Positions 48,466-50,909 of a stretch of 50,909 nt of DNA are shown piece by piece. Made by a program: the position numbers and the translations under genes. The notes below the pieces were generated by a model. The model was not told the origin of the DNA. It worked only from the letters and a program-made list of their open reading frames with translations, and did not search any database. The DNA is taken from contig NZ_BMTO01000010.1 in assembly GCF_014649715.1 (NCBI RefSeq), positions 1-50,909 on the forward strand. The letters are read 5' to 3'. How positions within the stretch are numbered: the first letter of the stretch is position 1; each line of letters begins with the position of its first letter. The stretch is from Streptomyces lateritius (GTDB taxonomy: Bacteria > Actinomycetota > Actinomycetes > Streptomycetales > Streptomycetaceae).

Positions 48466-50909
48466 ATGGCACAGGGCACGGTCCAGGTGACGCACACCGG
48501 CACATCGCGGTGGCGGCGCCGCACGGGTGAGTACGCCTCCCTCGCCGCGGCCCTGGAGGCCGCGGGGGACGGGGACGTCCTCACCGTCGCGCCCGGGACC
48601 TACCGGGAGAACCTCGTCATCCAACGCGCCGTCACCCTGCGCGGCCCCGAGGGCGGTATCGGCTCGGTGCGGATCGCGCCGCTGGACGGCGTACCGCTGA
48701 CGGTTCGGGCCTCGGCCACCGTTCAGGATCTGCACATCGAGGGCCAGGACACCGCCGCGCCCGCGCTGCTCGTCGAGGACGGCACTCCGGAGCTGCTCGA
48801 CCTGCGGATCGTGACCCGATCCGCCGCCGGGCTGGAGGTCCGCGGGGCGGCCCGCCCGACCGTCCGTCGCTGCACGGTCGACAATCCGGCCGGCGTCGGC
48901 ATCGCCGTACTCGACGGCGCGGGCGGGGTGTTCGAGGAGTGCGAGATCGTCTCGGCCGGTCAGTCCGGTATCTCCGTGCGCGGCGGCGCGCATCCGCGCC
49001 TGGAACGGTGCCGGGTGCATCACGCCTCGGGCGCCGGGATCGCCGTCAACGGCGAGGGGAGCGGCCTGGAGGGCATCGGCTGCGAGGTGTACGAGATCAA
49101 GGGCGCGGGTCTGCAGATCGCCGCCCGCGCGACCGCCCATCTGACCGACTCCTCCGTGCACCGCACCTCGGCCGACGGCATCACTCTGGACACGGACGCG
49201 GTGCTCACGCTCTCCGACTGCGACATCCACGACATCCCCGAGAACGCGGTGGATCTGCGCTCGCGTTCGGTGCTGACGCTGACCCGCTCCACGGTGCGGC
49301 GCTTCGGGCGCAACGGGCTCTCGGTGTGGGACCCGGGCACGCGTGTGGACGCCGATCAGTGCGAGATCCACGACAGTACGGGCGACTATCCGGCCGTCTG
49401 GGTCAGCGACGGGGCGACCGCGGTCCTCGACGCGTGCCGGGTGCACGACGTGCCGGACGCGCTGTTCGTCCTCGACCGGGGCTCACGCGTCGACGTCGTC
49501 GACAGCGACCTGTCACAGGTGCGGAACACGGCGGTGTCGGTGAGCGACGGGGCGACCGCGCAGCTGGACGACTGCCGGATCCGGGAGGCGTCCACGGGCG
49601 CCTGGTTCCGCGACCACGGCAGCGGCGGCACCCTGAGCGGTTGCACCATCGACGCCGTGCAGACCGGGGTCATCGTCACCAAGGGGGCCGATCCGACGAT
49701 CGAGCGATGCACCGTCACCTCGCCCGCCGAGGCCGGGTTCTACGTCTCCGCCGAGGGGCGGGGGACCTTCCACGGCTGCCGCGTCACCGGGAGCGGCGGC
49801 TACGGCTTCCACGTGATGGACGGCTGCCGGACGACGCTGCGCAAGTGCCGTACGGAACGGTGCGCGCGCGGGGGCTACGAGTTCGCCGACGGGGGCGGCG
49901 CCCAGGCCGAAGGCCTCGGAGGCGGCCCGGTGGCGGAGGACTGCACGAGCGACGAGAGCGGGGTGCGTATGGCTCCGGCCGACACCGGGACCGTACTGAC
50001 GGCGACGCAGTCGGCCGGTCTGCTCGGCACGGTTCCGGCGCCGCGCTCCCCCGGCGCGCCCGCCGCCCCGGCGGCCGTATCGGATCCCGGTCCCGCGCCC
50101 GCGGTGCGCTCCTCGCACGACGTGCTCGGCGAACTGGACGCCTTGGTCGGCCTGGAGAGCGTCAAGCACGAGGTGCGCACGCTCACCAACATGATCGAGG
50201 TGGGGCGCAGGCGCCAGGAGGCGGGCCTTAAGGCCGCCTCCGTGCGCCGCCATCTGGTCTTCACCGGCAACCCCGGCACGGGCAAGACCACCGTGGCCCG
50301 GCTCTACGGCGAGATCCTCGCCTCGCTCGGGGTGCTGGAGCGCGGCCATCTCGTGGAGGTCTCCCGCGTCGACCTGGTCGGTGAGCACATCGGGTCGACC
50401 GCGATCCGGACCCAGGAGGCGTTCGACCGGGCGCGCGGCGGGGTGCTCTTCGTCGACGAGGCGTACGCGCTGTCTCCGGAGGACTCGGGGCGGGACTTCG
50501 GGCGGGAGGCGATCGACACCCTGGTGAAGCTGATGGAGGACCACCGGGACGCCGTCGTGGTGATCGTCGCCGGGTACACGGCCGAGATGGAGCGCTTCCT
50601 GACGGTCAACCCCGGCGTGGCGTCCCGTTTCTCACGGACGATCACCTTCAGCGACTACGTGCCGGACGAGCTGGTGCGGATCGTGGAGCAGCAGGCCGAC
50701 GAGCACGAGTACCGGCTCGCCCCGGGCACGGACGAGGCGTTGCGGAAGTACTTCACCGAGCTGCCCAAGGGCCCGGCGTTCGGCAACGGCCGAACCGCGC
50801 GGCAGACGTTCGAGTCGATGGTCGAGCGGCACGCGGGCCGGGTCGCCGTGCTCACCGAGGTGAGCACGGACGACCTGACCCTGCTCTATCCGGAGGACCT
50901 GCCCGAGCT
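48466..50909 (+). CDS. Right-handed beta-helix / AAA+ ATPase fusion protein (runs off right edge)
   Basis: 814 codons are seen from ATG 48466; ATG 48442 is in frame upstream. Residues 1-510 are parallel beta-helix repeats, starting EYASLAAALEAAGDGDVLTV then APGTYRENLVI and continuing with many short coils such as RPTVRRCTVDNPAGVGIAVL and DPTIERCTVTSPAEAGFYV. After a Pro/Ala linker (about 515-545), a CbxX/CfxQ-type AAA+ domain begins: LDALVGLESVKHEVRTLTNM, Walker A GNPGTGKT (601-608), Walker B VLFVDEAYAL (D664, E665), GREAIDTLVKLMED and a sensor region NPGVASRFSRTITF. Such ATPases resemble EccA of type VII secretion and rubisco activase CbxX. No signal peptide is seen, so the helix is probably cytoplasmic. 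The end lies beyond the window. Confidence 0.92.
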   Translation, partial: MAQGTVQVTHTGTSRWRRRTGEYASLAAALEAAGDGDVLTVAPGTYRENLVIQRAVTLRGPEGGIGSVRIAPLDGVPLTVRASATVQDLHIEGQDTAAPALLVEDGTPELLDLRIVTRSAAGLEVRGAARPTVRRCTVDNPAGVGIAVLDGAGGVFEECEIVSAGQSGISVRGGAHPRLERCRVHHASGAGIAVNGEGSGLEGIGCEVYEIKGAGLQIAARATAHLTDSSVHRTSADGITLDTDAVLTLSDCDIHDIPENAVDLRSRSVLTLTRSTVRRFGRNGLSVWDPGTRVDADQCEIHDSTGDYPAVWVSDGATAVLDACRVHDVPDALFVLDRGSRVDVVDSDLSQVRNTAVSVSDGATAQLDDCRIREASTGAWFRDHGSGGTLSGCTIDAVQTGVIVTKGADPTIERCTVTSPAEAGFYVSAEGRGTFHGCRVTGSGGYGFHVMDGCRTTLRKCRTERCARGGYEFADGGGAQAEGLGGGPVAEDCTSDESGVRMAPADTGTVLTATQSAGLLGTVPAPRSPGAPAAPAAVSDPGPAPAVRSSHDVLGELDALVGLESVKHEVRTLTNMIEVGRRRQEAGLKAASVRRHLVFTGNPGTGKTTVARLYGEILASLGVLERGHLVEVSRVDLVGEHIGSTAIRTQEAFDRARGGVLFVDEAYALSPEDSGRDFGREAIDTLVKLMEDHRDAVVVIVAGYTAEMERFLTVNPGVASRFSRTITFSDYVPDELVRIVEQQADEHEYRLAPGTDEALRKYFTELPKGPAFGNGRTARQTFESMVERHAGRVAVLTEVSTDDLTLLYPEDLPE

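Noticed and set aside
46232..48505. A 757-codon minus-strand open frame
   Set aside because: It is antisense to the MOSC and Rv1733c genes and has no recognisable domain.
1..50909. CRISPR arrays, rRNA or tRNA genes, and a secondary-metabolite gene cluster
   Set aside because: No regular spacer-repeat pattern, no rRNA-like or cloverleaf segment, and no polyketide, peptide-synthetase or terpene enzyme was seen on reading; the methyltransferase and monooxygenase fragment alone do not make a cluster.

Overview
The window looks like a stretch of a Streptomyces (or close relative) chromosome. It is very GC-rich, uses GTG and TTG starts, has clear AGGAG-type ribosome sites and twin-arginine signal sequences, and carries families typical of that genus: Hanks kinases with an extracellular beta-propeller, a Rv1733c-like protein, TerD, a PucR/GAF regulator and an HpnB-type glycosyltransferase. 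No tRNA, rRNA or CRISPR array was seen. All assignments come from reading translated sequence; no database search was run.

Left part (1-16.2 kb). An RHS/DNRLRE-type secreted giant protein runs off the left edge. It is followed by a 265-bp broken copy of the promoter and first codons of a transporter gene found intact 34 kb away. Next is a translationally coupled pair of membrane Ser/Thr kinases with beta-propeller sensor domains. From 6.9 to 13.3 kb there is a compact, single-strand pectin locus: an alpha/beta hydrolase, a PL11 rhamnogalacturonan lyase, a GH53 endo-galactanase and two SGNH acetylesterases, closed by a 13-bp perfect hairpin. The set would cut the rhamnogalacturonan-I backbone, remove acetyl groups and trim galactan side chains outside the cell. 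A PaaX-type regulator and a small secreted jelly-roll-like protein lie just upstream.

Middle part (16.7-35 kb) is accessory and decayed. It has two DJ-1/PfpI proteins plus the tail of a broken third copy and a GlxA-type regulator; remnants of an alpha/beta hydrolase, an aromatic-ring monooxygenase and a TetR regulator beside an intact DHA2 drug exporter; a divergent MarR/quinone-oxidoreductase pair with a long inverted-repeat operator; a methyltransferase; a Tn3 transposase tail with an amber codon; two imine-reductase-like genes with a divergent HxlR regulator; a frameshifted tyrosine recombinase; a SUKH-like fragment; a broken IS5-family element; an anti-sigma-type ATPase; a VOC protein overlapping a SigJ-like sigma factor; and the start of an OLD/RecF-type ATPase cut off inside its P-loop.

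Right part (35.4-50.9 kb) is conserved core: an MHS transporter, a GAF/PucR regulator and 3-hydroxybutyrate dehydrogenase (probably one ketone-body or hydroxy-acid module), a NUDIX hydrolase, apolipoprotein N-acyltransferase, a PH-like membrane protein, a MurI-type racemase, an HpnB-like glycosyltransferase, a two-domain TerD gene interrupted by one in-frame amber codon, a Pro/Tyr-rich small protein, a MOSC protein, a Rv1733c-like protein, and a beta-helix/AAA+ ATPase fusion that runs off the right edge.
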